64,000 nt of DNA, taken from assembly GCF_945957265.1 (NCBI RefSeq), contig NZ_CAMFKO010000007.1:1-64000 (forward strand). The letters are read 5' to 3'. The position numbers were made by a program, and so were the translations under genes. Shown piece by piece: positions 45,658 to 56,279 of the stretch. Source of the DNA: an uncultured Dechloromonas sp. Lineage in GTDB: Bacteria; Pseudomonadota; Gammaproteobacteria; Burkholderiales; Rhodocyclaceae. Every line of letters starts with the position of its first letter. Within the stretch, counting starts at the first letter, position 1. Under the pieces are notes generated by a model that was not told where the DNA came from, ran no database searches, and worked only from the letters and a program-made list of their open reading frames with translations.

Positions 45658-47952
45658 CTAGATGACCCAATCATCAAGCGGGTTGACCGGCACGCTTTCC
45701 CGGTAGCCGCCCAAGGTCTGGCGAAACTCGGCGCAGGACATCGGCTTGCCGAACAGGTAGCCCTGGAAGAAGGCGCAGCCGTGCCTGACCAGGTAGGCAT
45801 GCTGCTCGGTATCCTCGACCCCCTCGGCCACCACGTTGAGGCGCAGCGTGTTGCCCATCGCCAGGATGGCCCGCACGATGCCCGCATCGTCGCTATTGCG
45901 CATGATGTCGCTGATGAAGGAACGATCCACCTTGAGTTGCTCGAAGGGAAAGCGCTTCAGGTAGGACAGGGAGGCATAGCCGGTGCCGAAATCGTCGAGC
46001 GAGAAGCGAACGCCCATGCGGCGCAGCGCCTGCATCTTGGCTACGACATCCTCGACCTTGTCGAGCAGCAGGCTCTCGGTCAGTTCCAGCTTGAGCAGGC
46101 CGGCATTGACCCCGTGCCGCGACAGGGCGTCGCCGACCTGGCTGACGAAATCGCCCTGGCGGAACTGGCGGGCGCTGACATTGACCGCCATGGTCAGGCT
46201 CGCCGTCGCCGCATCGTCCGCCCAGCGACGCAGCTCGGCGCAGGCCTGATCGAGGACCCACAGGCCGATCGGCACGATCAGGCCGGTGTCCTCGGCCAGC
46301 GGAATGAAATCGGCAGGCGACACCATGGCCTGCCCCGGGGGTTGCCAGCGCAGCAGGACTTCGACGCCGACCAGGCGGCTGGCGGCATTGACCTGCGGCT
46401 GCAGGTAAAGCGCGAACTCGTTGCGCGACAGGGCGCGGCGCAGGCCCGACTCGAGCGCGGCCCGTTCGTCGAGCGCGATCTGCATGGCGGTATCGAAGAA
46501 GCGGATGGCGTTGCGTCCGGCATCCTTGGACTTGTACAAAGCAATATCGGCCTGCTTGAGCAGCACATCGACCGTCTTTTCGCAGCCCTGGTAGAGGCTG
46601 ATCCCGATGCTCGCCGAGCGGAAGTACTCGGTGTCGCCGCTCAGCAGATAGGGCCGCGCCAGCTCGAAACGGACCTTCTCGGCGACGGTTTCCGCCTGGA
46701 GGGCCGCTCCCCCGGCATCGCCCCCCAGGTTTTCGAGCATGATCACAAACTCGTCGCCGCCCAGGCGGGCCGCGGTGTCGCATTCGCGTATGCACGCCGT
46801 CAGGCGAGCGGCCACCTCGGTCAGCAGGCGATCCCCGACATCATGGCCGAGGGTATCGTTCAGGGTCTTGAAATGATCGAGGTCGATCATCAACAGCGCC
46901 CCGTAGTGCCCGTCGCGCCGGCTGGACAGGCACGACTTTTCCAGCCGGTTGAGCAGCATGCGGCGATTGGGCATGGCCGTCAGCGGGTCGTAGTAGGCCA
47001 GGTGATGAATCTCCGACTCGGCGACCTTCAGGTTGCTGATATCCGAAAAGGTGCTCACGAAATGCGTCACCTTGCCCTGCGCATCCCGCACGCTGCTGAT
47101 CGTCAGCCATTCCGGAAAGACCTCGCCGTTCTTGCGGCGATTCCAGATTTCCCCCTGCCAGTGCCCCGTCTCGGCCAGCGTCCGCCACATGTCGGTGTAG
47201 AACGCGGCATCCTGCCGCCCGGACTTCAGCATGCTCGGCGTGCTGCCGATCGCCTCGGCGGCCGGATAGCCGGTCAGCGTCGAAAAGGCCTGGTTGACCT
47301 GCAGGATGCGCTGCTCGGCATCGGTGACCATGATCGCCGCCTGCGATGCGAAGGCAATGGCGGCGATGCGCAGGCTCTGCTCCTGCTGGTGGCGCTCGGA
47401 AATGTCGGTGGCGATCCCGAGGTAGCCCAGAATCTCGCCGCTGCCGTCGCGCAGCAGACTGACGCACAAGCTGACGGGAAAACTCGACCCATCCTTCCGG
47501 ACATAGGTCCAGTCGGCTTCGACGGCCGGCTTTTCCGGACCGAGGCCGGCCACGAAAACGGAAAAGCCCTCGGGTTCGGCGACGCCAGGCGGGCGCGACA
47601 AGCCCCTGGCGCGCTCGCCGACTTCTTCGGCCAGGTGAAAGATCAGGGGCGTTTCCCGGCAGACCACCTCTTCCCACGTATAACCCAGCATTTTCTGGGC
47701 TTCCGCATTGAAGTAGAGGATCATCCCCTGCCGGTCGGTCAGGATGATCGCCCGGCCGGCATGTTCGAAAATGGCTTGCTGGAAGGCGCACAGCCGGGAG
47801 GGCTGCAGACCGTGCCATAAGCCGCTCAGGCCGCATGGCGACGAGGACACCGGCGGGGAGGTCATGGCCACCGCCCGGCCGATACAAGGCTTCCCGGCGG
47901 CGAACTTGCCGCACGAAATAAAGCACTTCGTGCAACCATACATCCTCCCCAA
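45658..47952 (-). CDS. PAS-PAS-GGDEF-EAL cyclic-di-GMP signalling protein
   Basis: A protein of up to 764 residues. Two PAS domains (about 50-165 and 175-290) precede a GGDEF domain (about 300-470) with an intact RLGGDEFVIML motif, and an EAL domain (about 485-745). The EAL signature reads EVL (GVEVLLRW), while DDFGTGYASLSYL and VVAEGVE, which carry further catalytic residues, are intact, so phosphodiesterase activity is plausible. No membrane helix is evident. The start is uncertain: TTG 47952 has AGAGG at good spacing; ATG at 47943 or 47865 are alternatives. Confidence 0.88.
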   Translation of the reverse strand: MGRMYGCTKCFISCGKFAAGKPCIGRAVAMTSPPVSSSPCGLSGLWHGLQPSRLCAFQQAIFEHAGRAIILTDRQGMILYFNAEAQKMLGYTWEEVVCRETPLIFHLAEEVGERARGLSRPPGVAEPEGFSVFVAGLGPEKPAVEADWTYVRKDGSSFPVSLCVSLLRDGSGEILGYLGIATDISERHQQEQSLRIAAIAFASQAAIMVTDAEQRILQVNQAFSTLTGYPAAEAIGSTPSMLKSGRQDAAFYTDMWRTLAETGHWQGEIWNRRKNGEVFPEWLTISSVRDAQGKVTHFVSTFSDISNLKVAESEIHHLAYYDPLTAMPNRRMLLNRLEKSCLSSRRDGHYGALLMIDLDHFKTLNDTLGHDVGDRLLTEVAARLTACIRECDTAARLGGDEFVIMLENLGGDAGGAALQAETVAEKVRFELARPYLLSGDTEYFRSASIGISLYQGCEKTVDVLLKQADIALYKSKDAGRNAIRFFDTAMQIALDERAALESGLRRALSRNEFALYLQPQVNAASRLVGVEVLLRWQPPGQAMVSPADFIPLAEDTGLIVPIGLWVLDQACAELRRWADDAATASLTMAVNVSARQFRQGDFVSQVGDALSRHGVNAGLLKLELTESLLLDKVEDVVAKMQALRRMGVRFSLDDFGTGYASLSYLKRFPFEQLKVDRSFISDIMRNSDDAGIVRAILAMGNTLRLNVVAEGVEDTEQHAYLVRHGCAFFQGYLFGKPMSCAEFRQTLGGYRESVPVNPLDDWVI

Positions 47953-48081
47953 GCGAGTGCCTCTGCACCCCGCAGCAGCGGAGGGCGCGGCAACATTATG
48001 GCGGGATTATGAACACAATGACAGCCGGGTAGCAAGCCCCGAAACGCGTCGCACGGGAGCTGTCGCCCCCGACGGCGACAC

Positions 48082-48465
48082 TCAGCCGTTGGTCAGCAGC
48101 GCGAATTCGCGCTCGGCGAGTTGCTCGTCGCCGAGATTCAGTTCAACCAGGCGACGCAGGTGCGTCACGCTGTCGAGGTCGATTTCGCGGCACAGCAGGC
48201 CGTAGTAGCCGGCCATGTGATGGACGATGGCGACATCCATGCGGATGCCGGAACCGAGGTCGTCGAGACGGATTTTCAGCGTTCCCTGGCTACCGACGGT
48301 GACGTACATCGGCGCCGTCGGCGCGATCAAGGCACCTTGCAGCGAGAGGTCGATCACCTCGACGACATGCTCGCCGTCCGGCAGGAAAAGCCGGGCTTCG
48401 CAGTGAAAGGGAATGCGGGAAAACCTGCGACGATTGTGGTTCAAGCTTGCCTCCGTCTGTTTCAC
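48082..48465 (-). CDS. PilZ domain protein (putative c-di-GMP receptor)
   Basis: A 127-residue single-domain protein. The N-terminal NRRRFSRIPFHCEARL (the RxxxR c-di-GMP-binding arginines) and DLSLQGALI (DxSxxG) are both present. It is the natural effector type for the c-di-GMP enzymes nearby. It overlaps the queE end by 4 bp on the same strand, so it is the tail of the tol-pal-queE transcription unit. Confidence 0.92.
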   Translation of the reverse strand: MKQTEASLNHNRRRFSRIPFHCEARLFLPDGEHVVEVIDLSLQGALIAPTAPMYVTVGSQGTLKIRLDDLGSGIRMDVAIVHHMAGYYGLLCREIDLDSVTHLRRLVELNLGDEQLAEREFALLTNG

Positions 48466-49100
48466 TTTCCCTGCATGTTACCCCAAAGGAGCTTGTGCAG
48501 TTGCAGCTGGAAACGGACGTTCAGGCCGTCGGCAAGAATCCAGTCGGCCAGCGACTGCGCCTCGAGCAAGCCCTGAGCCGGCGACAGCAGAACCGGGCAC
48601 AGGCCGTCGAGATGGCGCTGGCGAATGACATCGCGCGCCCATTCGTAGTCCTCGCGCGAGGCGATGACCATCTTGATCTCGTCGCGGCCGTTCAGGCAAT
48701 CCAGGTTGCTCCACAGGTTGCGCCCGACCTCGCCGGAACCTGGCGCCTTGAGGTCCATGATGCGCGACACGCGCGGATCGACGGCGGCCACATCGAGTGC
48801 GCCGGAGGTTTCCAGCGAGACGTCGTAACCGGCGTCGCACAGGGCGCTCAGCAGGGGCAGGCATTCCTTCTGCGACAGCGGCTCGCCGCCGGTCACGCAG
48901 ACCTGGCGGGCAGGGTACCTGGCCACGTCGGCGAGCACAGACTCGATGGTCGCCGCCTCGCCGCCGGTGAAGCTGTAGGTGGTGTCGCACCAGGTGCAGC
49001 GCAGCGGGCAACCGGTCAGGCGGACGAAAACGGTCGGCAGGCCGACGCGCGATGCCTCGCCCTGCAGCGAGTAGAAAATTTCGGTGATGCGGAGGGCCAA
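48462..49100 (-). CDS. queE: 7-carboxy-7-deazaguanine synthase QueE
   Basis: A 212-residue radical-SAM enzyme of queuosine biosynthesis. The iron-sulfur motif is CPLRCTWC with Cys31, Cys35 and Cys38 (CX3CX2C); VCVTGGEPL and SLETSGALD match the SAM-binding elements. It starts right after the cpoB stop and is part of the tol-pal transcription unit, a common betaproteobacterial arrangement. Confidence 0.94.
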   Translation of the reverse strand: MALRITEIFYSLQGEASRVGLPTVFVRLTGCPLRCTWCDTTYSFTGGEAATIESVLADVARYPARQVCVTGGEPLSQKECLPLLSALCDAGYDVSLETSGALDVAAVDPRVSRIMDLKAPGSGEVGRNLWSNLDCLNGRDEIKMVIASREDYEWARDVIRQRHLDGLCPVLLSPAQGLLEAQSLADWILADGLNVRFQLQLHKLLWGNMQGK

Positions 49101-49841
49101 TTACTTCTTCTTCAATCGCTCGCGCGCCGCTTCGGCGGCCGGTGCGCTCGGGTATTTGGCGACCAGGGTTTCCAGCGAACGCCTGGCGGCGCCGGCGCCG
49201 CCCATTTCCTGCTGGCAGGTGGCCATCGCCAGCCAGGCGTCGGGCGCCTTCGGGCTGTCGGCGTACTTGGTGGTCACCACGCTTTGCGCCTCGATGGCGC
49301 GCTTGCAGTCGCGCTGGGCATAGAAGGCGTTGCCCAGCCAGTACTGCGCATTGGGCGCCAGCTGGCTGTCCGGATACTTCTGCACGAAGGCGCCGAAGCC
49401 GGCTGCCGCTTCCTTGTACTTGGCGGCCTTGAACTGGTTCAGGGCGGACTCGTACTCCTGGCTTTCCTTGGTCGGATCGCCAGCCGGCTTGGCCGGCGCG
49501 GCGGCGGCCGGATCGGTGCCGTTGGCAGCCGCCGGGGGGGTCTCGAACTTGCGCAGACGCGTATCGAGGTCGAGATAGAAATCCTGCTGGCGTTTCTTGG
49601 CCGTTTCCAGCTCGTAGCTCAGCGTTTCGATCTGCCCGCGCAGGCGGGCGATCTCTTCGGCCTGGCGCTGGATCTGCGCGGACAGATCCAGCTGGGCCTT
49701 GGCCTGCTGGTCGAATCGCGCCTCGGTCTTGATCCGTTGGTCGGCGATCTGGCGACGCGCTTCGTCGTCGTCGAAGACGCCGGCCTGGGCCTGTGCGGCA
49801 CCCAGGGCGGCGATCAGGAGGGCGATTCGAACCGGGCGCAT
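49101..49841 (-). CDS. cpoB: cell division coordinator CpoB (YbgF)
   Basis: A 246-residue periplasmic protein with a signal peptide (RIALLIAALGAAQAQA), a trimerising coiled coil (about 40-100, rich in Q/R/E) and C-terminal TPR repeats (about 125-245), with YESALNQFKAAKYKEAAAGF and SQLAPNAQYWLGNAFYAQ. It links peptidoglycan synthesis to outer-membrane constriction by the Tol machine. Ends in RLKKK. Confidence 0.93.
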   Translation of the reverse strand: MRPVRIALLIAALGAAQAQAGVFDDDEARRQIADQRIKTEARFDQQAKAQLDLSAQIQRQAEEIARLRGQIETLSYELETAKKRQQDFYLDLDTRLRKFETPPAAANGTDPAAAAPAKPAGDPTKESQEYESALNQFKAAKYKEAAAGFGAFVQKYPDSQLAPNAQYWLGNAFYAQRDCKRAIEAQSVVTTKYADSPKAPDAWLAMATCQQEMGGAGAARRSLETLVAKYPSAPAAEAARERLKKK

Positions 49842-49844
49842 GGC

Positions 49845-50396
49845 TTAGAACTCGCCGCGGCCGTCCGGGGCCTTGTAGAGGATGTCGGCGCGACGGTTCT
49901 CGGCCCAGGCGGCGTCGTCGTGACCCGGGTTCTTCGGCTTCTCTTCGCCCAGGCTGACCGATTCGATCTGGTCGTCCTTGACGCCGAGCAGGGTCAGCGA
50001 ACGCTTGACGGCTTCGGCGCGCTTCTGGCCGAGCGACAGGTTGTATTCGCGGCTGCCTCGCTCGTCGGTGTTGCCCTGGAGCAGGACCTTGAAGCCCTTG
50101 TTGGCGGTCAGGTACTTGGCGTGGGCGGCGACCAGATCCTTGTACTCGTCCTTGACCTCGTAGCTGTCGAGATCGAAGTAGATGCTGCGCTGCGACAGCT
50201 TGCTCTTCGGGTCGGTCAGCTCGCGCGGCAGGCCGCTGGCGTCGAGGCCGCCGGCGGTCACCGGGGTGATGCCGGTGGAGGCGGAGCCGCCGGTGCGCGA
50301 TTCGACCGGGGCGCCGGCGCCGTCTTCCGGCAGCGGGGTGGTGGAGCAGGCGGCCAGCAGGGCCGACAGGAGGGCAGGGATCAGCAGTTTTTTCAC
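49845..50396 (-). CDS. pal: peptidoglycan-associated lipoprotein Pal
   Basis: A 183-residue outer-membrane lipoprotein. The lipobox is LLAAC with lipidated Cys17, followed by STTPLPEDG. The OmpA-like domain has IYFDLDSYEVKDEYKDLV and QGNTDERGSREYNLSLGQKR, which bind peptidoglycan. Located between tolB and cpoB as expected. Confidence 0.96.
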   Translation of the reverse strand: MKKLLIPALLSALLAACSTTPLPEDGAGAPVESRTGGSASTGITPVTAGGLDASGLPRELTDPKSKLSQRSIYFDLDSYEVKDEYKDLVAAHAKYLTANKGFKVLLQGNTDERGSREYNLSLGQKRAEAVKRSLTLLGVKDDQIESVSLGEEKPKNPGHDDAAWAENRRADILYKAPDGRGEF

Positions 50397-50414
50397 GAAG
50401 TTCTCCGGTGAGGA

Positions 50415-51701
50415 TTATTGATAGTACGGGCCCCAGGCCGGTTCGCGGACATCGCCGGCGGCAACCGTGAGGCGTTGTTTGATCCTGCCATCGCTGGACA
50501 CAGCCGATAGGACGCCGCGACCGCCAATTTCAGTGGCGATCAGGATCATGCGGCTGTTGGGAGCGAAACTGGGGGATTCGTCCTTGTTCGAATCGCTCAG
50601 CACCTGGACCTGGCGGCTGGCCAGATCCATCGCGGCGAGCTGGAAACGGCCTTCGCGACGGGTGATGAAGGCAAGGCTCTTGCCGTCCGGCGACGGGCGC
50701 GGCGACACGTTGTAGCTGCCCTCGAAGGTGACGCGGCGGGAGTCGCCGCCATTGGCGCCGACCTGGTAGACCTGCGGGCTGCCGCCGCGGTCGGAAGTGA
50801 AGAAGATGCTGCCGCCGTCGGCCGAGTAGCGCGGCTCGGTATCGATGCCGGAGGACTGGGTGACGCGCTGCAGGCCGCTGCCGTCGGCATTGACCGTATA
50901 GATCTGGGAATTGCCGTCCTTGGAGAGTACGACTGCGAGCTTGCGGCCGTCCGGCGACCAGGCCGGCGCCGAGTTGGAGCCCTTGAAGTTGGCGACAATG
51001 ATGCGCTGGCCGGAAGACAGGGAATGCACGTAGATGACCGGCTTCTTCTTCTCGAACGACACGTAGGCCAGCTTGCCGCCATCCGGCGACCAGACGGGCG
51101 AGATGATCGGCTCGCTCGAGGTCAGCGCCGTCGCCGCATTCTGGCCGTCGGAATCAGCGATCTGCAGCAGGAACTGGCCGCGCGACTTGACGACGTAGGC
51201 GATGCGCGTCGAGAAGACCCCCTTTTCGCCGGTCAGCTTCTCGTAGATGTAGTCGGCGATGCGATGGCCGGCGGCGCGCAGCTGGGTGTTGCTGGTCACG
51301 TAGGCGGCGCCGCCCAGCGACACGCCCTTCTGCGAGTCGTAGAGGCGGAAACGCGCTTCCATGCGGCCATCGGCGCTGCGGGCGATGCTGCCGGCGGCCA
51401 GGGCGTCGGCGCCCTTGCTCTTCCAGTCGGCGTGGTTGATCGGCGCATTCTCGTCGAAGGCCAGGCTGTTGTGATCGACCAGCCTGAACAGGCCGCTGCG
51501 CTCCAGGTCGCTGCGCACGGTGGCGGTGATGACGCGCGACGCCACCGGATCGCCCGGAAAATCGACGATGGCCACCGGGATGCGGTTGGCGCCGGCACCG
51601 GTGATCTCGATGGATAGCTGGGCCTGGGCCAGGCCCGTGACGAGCAGGGCGAAGGCAAGGAAAATTCGGCGGGAAATTCGGGACATTGCGTTCATTTTCA
51701 A
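50415..51701 (-). CDS. tolB: Tol-Pal system protein TolB
   Basis: A 428-residue periplasmic protein with signal peptide (IFLAFALLVTGLAQA), an N-terminal alpha/beta domain and a six-bladed WD40-like propeller with repeats of the form SPDGGKLAYVS, SPDGRKLAVVL and SADGGSIFFTSDR. It couples Pal to the inner-membrane Tol complex. The ATG chosen is the first of two close ones; MSRISRRIFLAF is a later alternative. Confidence 0.95.
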   Translation of the reverse strand: MKMNAMSRISRRIFLAFALLVTGLAQAQLSIEITGAGANRIPVAIVDFPGDPVASRVITATVRSDLERSGLFRLVDHNSLAFDENAPINHADWKSKGADALAAGSIARSADGRMEARFRLYDSQKGVSLGGAAYVTSNTQLRAAGHRIADYIYEKLTGEKGVFSTRIAYVVKSRGQFLLQIADSDGQNAATALTSSEPIISPVWSPDGGKLAYVSFEKKKPVIYVHSLSSGQRIIVANFKGSNSAPAWSPDGRKLAVVLSKDGNSQIYTVNADGSGLQRVTQSSGIDTEPRYSADGGSIFFTSDRGGSPQVYQVGANGGDSRRVTFEGSYNVSPRPSPDGKSLAFITRREGRFQLAAMDLASRQVQVLSDSNKDESPSFAPNSRMILIATEIGGRGVLSAVSSDGRIKQRLTVAAGDVREPAWGPYYQ

Positions 51702-51716
51702 AAGTTTCGCGCGATT

Positions 51717-52526
51717 TTACTCTTCAAACGGGCGGTATTTGATTTCCAGCGTCCGCTCGAACAGCGAAGGATCGTCCGGCTTGGGCAGGGGCGAGGACTT
51801 GCGGATCGCCCGCTCGATGGCGGCATCGAGCGAGGCGTTGCCGCTCGAGCGCTTGAGGCGGACTTCCAGCACCTCGCCGCCCGGCAGCTGATCGACCATG
51901 AACACGGCTTCCGGATTCCCCTGGATAGCCTGCGGCAGGACGATATTGCCGCGGATCTTGCCGCGGATCTTGTTGGCGTAGTCGGCCTTGCCGCGCTTGT
52001 TCGACGAAGCCCGCTGCTCGGCTTCGGCCGCCGCGGCGTTGGCCATCTGCTGGGCGGAAGCCTGCGCCTTGGCCGACGACTTCAGCTGCGAGGTTTCGCT
52101 GGCCAGCTCCTTGCTGAAATCGAATTTCGGCTGCGGCTTGGGTTCAGGCTTCGGCGGCTCGGGCTTTTTCGGCTCGGGTTTCGGCGGTTCCGGTTTCTTG
52201 GGCTCCGGCTTGGGCGGTTCCGGCTTCTTTTTTTCTTCCTTGACCACGATGTCCGGCTTTTTCGGCGGCGGGGGTTCGACCTTGGGCTCCGGCCTGGGCT
52301 CGGGTTTCGGCTGCTGCTTCACTTCCGGTTGGGGCGGCGGCGGAGGCGGGGCGACCTGGGTCGCCGGGCGCGGCGTCGGCGACCACAACTCGACCTCGTA
52401 CACCTCCGGCTTGCTGCGCTTCCATTGCACGCCGAAAAACAGGACGACGGCCAGCATCAGATGCACCAGCACGGTCAGTGCCAGCGCATATTTCTTTCCG
52501 GGTTCTTCGGGCCGCTCGAGGATCAT
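51717..52526 (-). CDS. tolA: Tol-Pal system protein TolA
   Basis: A 269-residue protein with one N-terminal membrane helix (about 14-34), a long Pro/Lys/Glu-rich periplasmic linker and a C-terminal domain (about 190-269) resembling TonB/TolA, ending TLEIKYRPFEE. The linker contains three perfect copies of the decapeptide KPEPPKPEPK (residues 101-130). It transmits proton-motive-force energy from TolQR to TolB/Pal. Confidence 0.93.
   Translation of the reverse strand: MILERPEEPGKKYALALTVLVHLMLAVVLFFGVQWKRSKPEVYEVELWSPTPRPATQVAPPPPPPQPEVKQQPKPEPRPEPKVEPPPPKKPDIVVKEEKKKPEPPKPEPKKPEPPKPEPKKPEPPKPEPKPQPKFDFSKELASETSQLKSSAKAQASAQQMANAAAAEAEQRASSNKRGKADYANKIRGKIRGNIVLPQAIQGNPEAVFMVDQLPGGEVLEVRLKRSSGNASLDAAIERAIRKSSPLPKPDDPSLFERTLEIKYRPFEE
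52137..52226 (-). repeat. three tandem 30-bp units in tolA
   Basis: The stretch encodes KPEPPKPEPK three times in a row. The nucleotide copies are close but not identical, so length variation by slippage is plausible. It acts as a stiff proline-rich spacer. Confidence 0.85.
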
Positions 52527-52529
52527 CGC

Positions 52530-52934
52530 TTACTTGCTGCGCGTTTCCAGACCGACCTTGTCGAAGTGCAGCTTCTTCACCTCGTCGAGGACCTCGATCA
52601 CGTTCTTGTAGGGAGCATCGCCATCGCCTGCGACGAGCACGGCGGGCGCCTGTTCGCCATCGCCCTTGAGCGGGCCGAGCACGCTCTTCAGTTCGCGCAG
52701 GCTGCCGACCTTGGTTTCCTTGCCGTTGGTGTCGAAAACCGACAGATGGCCATCCGGCTTGACCTCGACCTTCAGGTACTTGTCCGGCTTGCCCGGCGCC
52801 GTGCCCGATTCCGGCAGGTTGACCGAGCCGGTGGTCATCATCGGCGTCGCCACCATGAAGATGACGAGCAGCACCAGCATCACGTCGATGTAGGGCACGA
52901 CGTTGATTTCGTTTTTCAGGCGGCGTTGGCGCAT
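52530..52934 (-). CDS. tolR: Tol-Pal system protein TolR
   Basis: A 134-residue inner-membrane protein with one helix (about 15-35) in which [17 protein letters not shown] has the proton-carrying Asp. A periplasmic domain follows with [18 protein letters not shown]. Belongs to the ExbD/TolR family. It pairs with TolQ. Confidence 0.95.
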   Translation of the reverse strand: MRQRRLKNEINVVPYIDVMLVLLVIFMVATPMMTTGSVNLPESGTAPGKPDKYLKVEVKPDGHLSVFDTNGKETKVGSLRELKSVLGPLKGDGEQAPAVLVAGDGDAPYKNVIEVLDEVKKLHFDKVGLETRSK

Positions 52935-52940
52935 TTCGCC

Positions 52941-53618
52941 TTACCTCATCTGCCGCTGGATGATGTTGGAGAACTCTTCCATGAACGACTCGTAGCGCAC
53001 CGCAAGGCGGTCGATGTCGTGCGAGAAGCGGTTGTAGGCGAGCACGGCCGGGATGGCGGCGAACAGGCCGATGGCGGTGGCGACCAGCGCCTCGGCGATA
53101 CCCGGGGCGACGGAGGCGAGCGTCGCCTGGCCGACGTTGGAGAGGCCGCGGAAGGCGTGCATGATGCCCCAGACGGTGCCGAACAGGCCGATGTAGGGCG
53201 ACACCGAGCCGACCGAGGCGAGGAAGGCGAGGTGCGCTTCCAGGCCGTCCATCTCGCGCTGGTAGGTGGCGCGCATGGCGCGGCGGGAGCCGTCGACGAT
53301 GTCCTTGGGGTCGAGGTTCTTCTGGCCGCGCAGCTTGGTGAATTCACGGAAGCCGGCTTCGAAGATGCGTTCCATCGAGCCGGCGTTGTGGCGATCGTTC
53401 ACCGCGCTGTTGAACAGGTTGTTGAGGTCGCCGCCGGACCAGAAGTCGCGCTCGAAGGCCTCGGTCTTCGTGCGCGCCTGCTTGACGGCGAACAGCTTCA
53501 TGAAGATGTAGTACCACGACATCAGCGAGACGCCGGCGAGCAGGGCCATGACGATCTGCACGACCGCGCTGGCCTGCAGGATGAGGTGGAGGATGGACAG
53601 GTCCTGGGTGACGTTCAT
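52941..53618 (-). CDS. tolQ: Tol-Pal system protein TolQ
   Basis: A 225-residue inner-membrane proton-channel protein with three helices; VSPYIGLFGTVWGIMHAF and GIAEALVATAIGLFAAIPAVL are the TolQ/ExbB signatures of helices two and three. It starts inside the end of ybgC (4-bp overlap). Confidence 0.96.
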   Translation of the reverse strand: MNVTQDLSILHLILQASAVVQIVMALLAGVSLMSWYYIFMKLFAVKQARTKTEAFERDFWSGGDLNNLFNSAVNDRHNAGSMERIFEAGFREFTKLRGQKNLDPKDIVDGSRRAMRATYQREMDGLEAHLAFLASVGSVSPYIGLFGTVWGIMHAFRGLSNVGQATLASVAPGIAEALVATAIGLFAAIPAVLAYNRFSHDIDRLAVRYESFMEEFSNIIQRQMR

Positions 53619-54037
53619 TTAAGCGCTTCCAGCTTGGAATACAGAAAATCGGGAATCGGGGCGGGTTTCATGCTTGCCATGTCGACACAGGCGATCTCGA
53701 CGGTGCCGGTGACCAGTTCGTCGTCGCCGCGGCGGACGTGCTGGCGGAAGACGACGCGCACGCGGGTCAGCTTCTCGACTTCGAGGCCGACGGTCAGCTG
53801 GTCGTCGAGACGGGCAGGGCGGAGGTATTCGCAAGCGGCCTTGCGGGCGACGAAGCCGATGCCGGCGTCGAGCGCCAGCTGGCGCTGGTCGTGGCCGGCC
53901 GAGCGCATCCACTCGGTGCGGCAGCGCTCGAAGAATTTCAGATAGTTGGCGTAGTAGACGACCCCGCCCGCATCGGTATCTTCGTAATACACGCGCACCG
54001 GCATGGTGAAGGCGTTGGGACTGGGCTCGAATTTCAT
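53615..54037 (-). CDS. ybgC: acyl-CoA thioesterase YbgC
   Basis: A 140-residue hot-dog-fold thioesterase acting on short acyl-CoA or acyl-ACP. The active-site stretch YYEDTDAGGVVYYANYLKF has the catalytic Asp of the family. It is the first gene of the ybgC-tolQRAB-pal-cpoB-queE unit. The 128-bp gap upstream (54038-54165) should hold the promoter; no high-confidence one stood out. Confidence 0.94.
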   Translation of the reverse strand: MKFEPSPNAFTMPVRVYYEDTDAGGVVYYANYLKFFERCRTEWMRSAGHDQRQLALDAGIGFVARKAACEYLRPARLDDQLTVGLEVEKLTRVRVVFRQHVRRGDDELVTGTVEIACVDMASMKPAPIPDFLYSKLEALK

Positions 54038-54165
54038 CCCGGGATTTTACCTTGCATCGCAGCAATGTTTTGTAACGGTCTGTTTCTGCGACGATTGCCA
54101 CCGTTTGCCGAAAATTGCCGACATCCCGATGCTCGACGCTTGCCGCGCCCATCGGCCGCCATGGG

Positions 54166-55223
<1,058 letters not shown>

Positions 55224-55227
<4 letters not shown>

Positions 55228-56279
55228 GTCGGGGTTTCCTCGCGAATCCAGCGGCGGAGCAGCATCTCGCCCAGCGCCAGCAGCACCGGTCCGAGGAAGA
55301 TGCCGATGAAGCCGAAAACCAGCACGCCGCCGAGCACGCCGAGCGCGATGAGCAGGATGGACAGCCCGGCGCCGCGCGCCATCAGGATCGGCTTGACGAA
55401 GTTGTCGATGCTGCTGATCACGAACAAACCGTAGACCACCATGAAGATGGCCCAGCCGGTCTGCCCTTCGCTGTATAGCCAGGCCGCCACGCCGCCCCAG
55501 ATCAGCGGCGGCCCGACCGGAATCATCGACAGGAAGAAGGTGGCGAAGCCGAGCAGGACTGCCGCCGGCACGCCGACGATCAGGAATCCGAGCATCGCCA
55601 CCGCCCCCTGCGCCGCCGCCGTGCCGACAATGCCGAGCATGACGCCGACCACCGTACCGCGGGCCTTTTCCAGCATGTGCTCGCCGAGATCGCCGCCCAG
55701 CTTGCGCGAACCGACCAGCAGGGCATGGCTGACCGCCGCCCCGTCGCGGTACAGGAAAAACACGACGAAGAGCACCAGCGCCATCTGCAGCAGGCCGTTC
55801 GCGACGATGCCGCCGAGCGCCAGCGCGAACTGGCGGGCCGGCGCGAGCAGCTGCCGGATGGCGCCGTTGAGTTCCTCGCGGTCGCTGGCCAGGCGGTGCC
55901 AGGTGCTGTCGATCTCGCTGCCGACGAAAGGCAGGCCGCTCAGCCAGGCCGGCGGATTGGCCGGCAGCCCCTGGTCGATGTAGGGCTTGATGAAGTCGAT
56001 CAGCTTGTCCGCGCCATTGGCCAGCGAACCGGCCAGGAACAGCGTGGGCAGCAGCATGACCAGCACCAGCGCCAGCGTCATCAGCGAGGCGCCGAGGGTA
56101 TCGCGGCCGCCGAGCACGGGCAGCAGGCGATCGGCGTAGAGGCGCCAGGTGCACACCCAGACCACGAAGGCGAACAGCACCGCCCCGATGAAGGGCAGCA
56201 ACACCGCGATGCAGCCGACGATGAGCAGCACCACCAGCGCGATCTGCGCCATGCGCTTGGGGTCTTGTTCCTCGATCAT
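55224..56279 (-). CDS. AI-2E/PerM family transporter
   Basis: A 351-residue membrane protein with about seven to eight helices, belonging to the AI-2E/YdiK/PerM family. Signature segments are [16 protein letters not shown] and [19 protein letters not shown], and [17 protein letters not shown] near the C-terminus. Members export small molecules or act as Na+/H+ antiporters; the substrate is unknown. It is placed between ruvA (shares a base at 56279) and ruvB, an unusual insertion into the ruv operon. Confidence 0.9.

Noticed and set aside
45658-47952. Degenerate EAL domain because the signature reads EVL
   Set aside because: The catalytic Glu of the signature is kept, and the DDFGTG and VAEGVE elements are intact, so loss of activity is not supported.
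48447-50411. A long + strand frame through queE, cpoB and pal
   Set aside because: All three - strand genes are full-length members of conserved families in conserved order.
52137-52226. Short regularly spaced repeats as a CRISPR array
   Set aside because: The repeats are contiguous, in frame, and encode a proline-rich TolA linker; there are no spacers and no cas genes.
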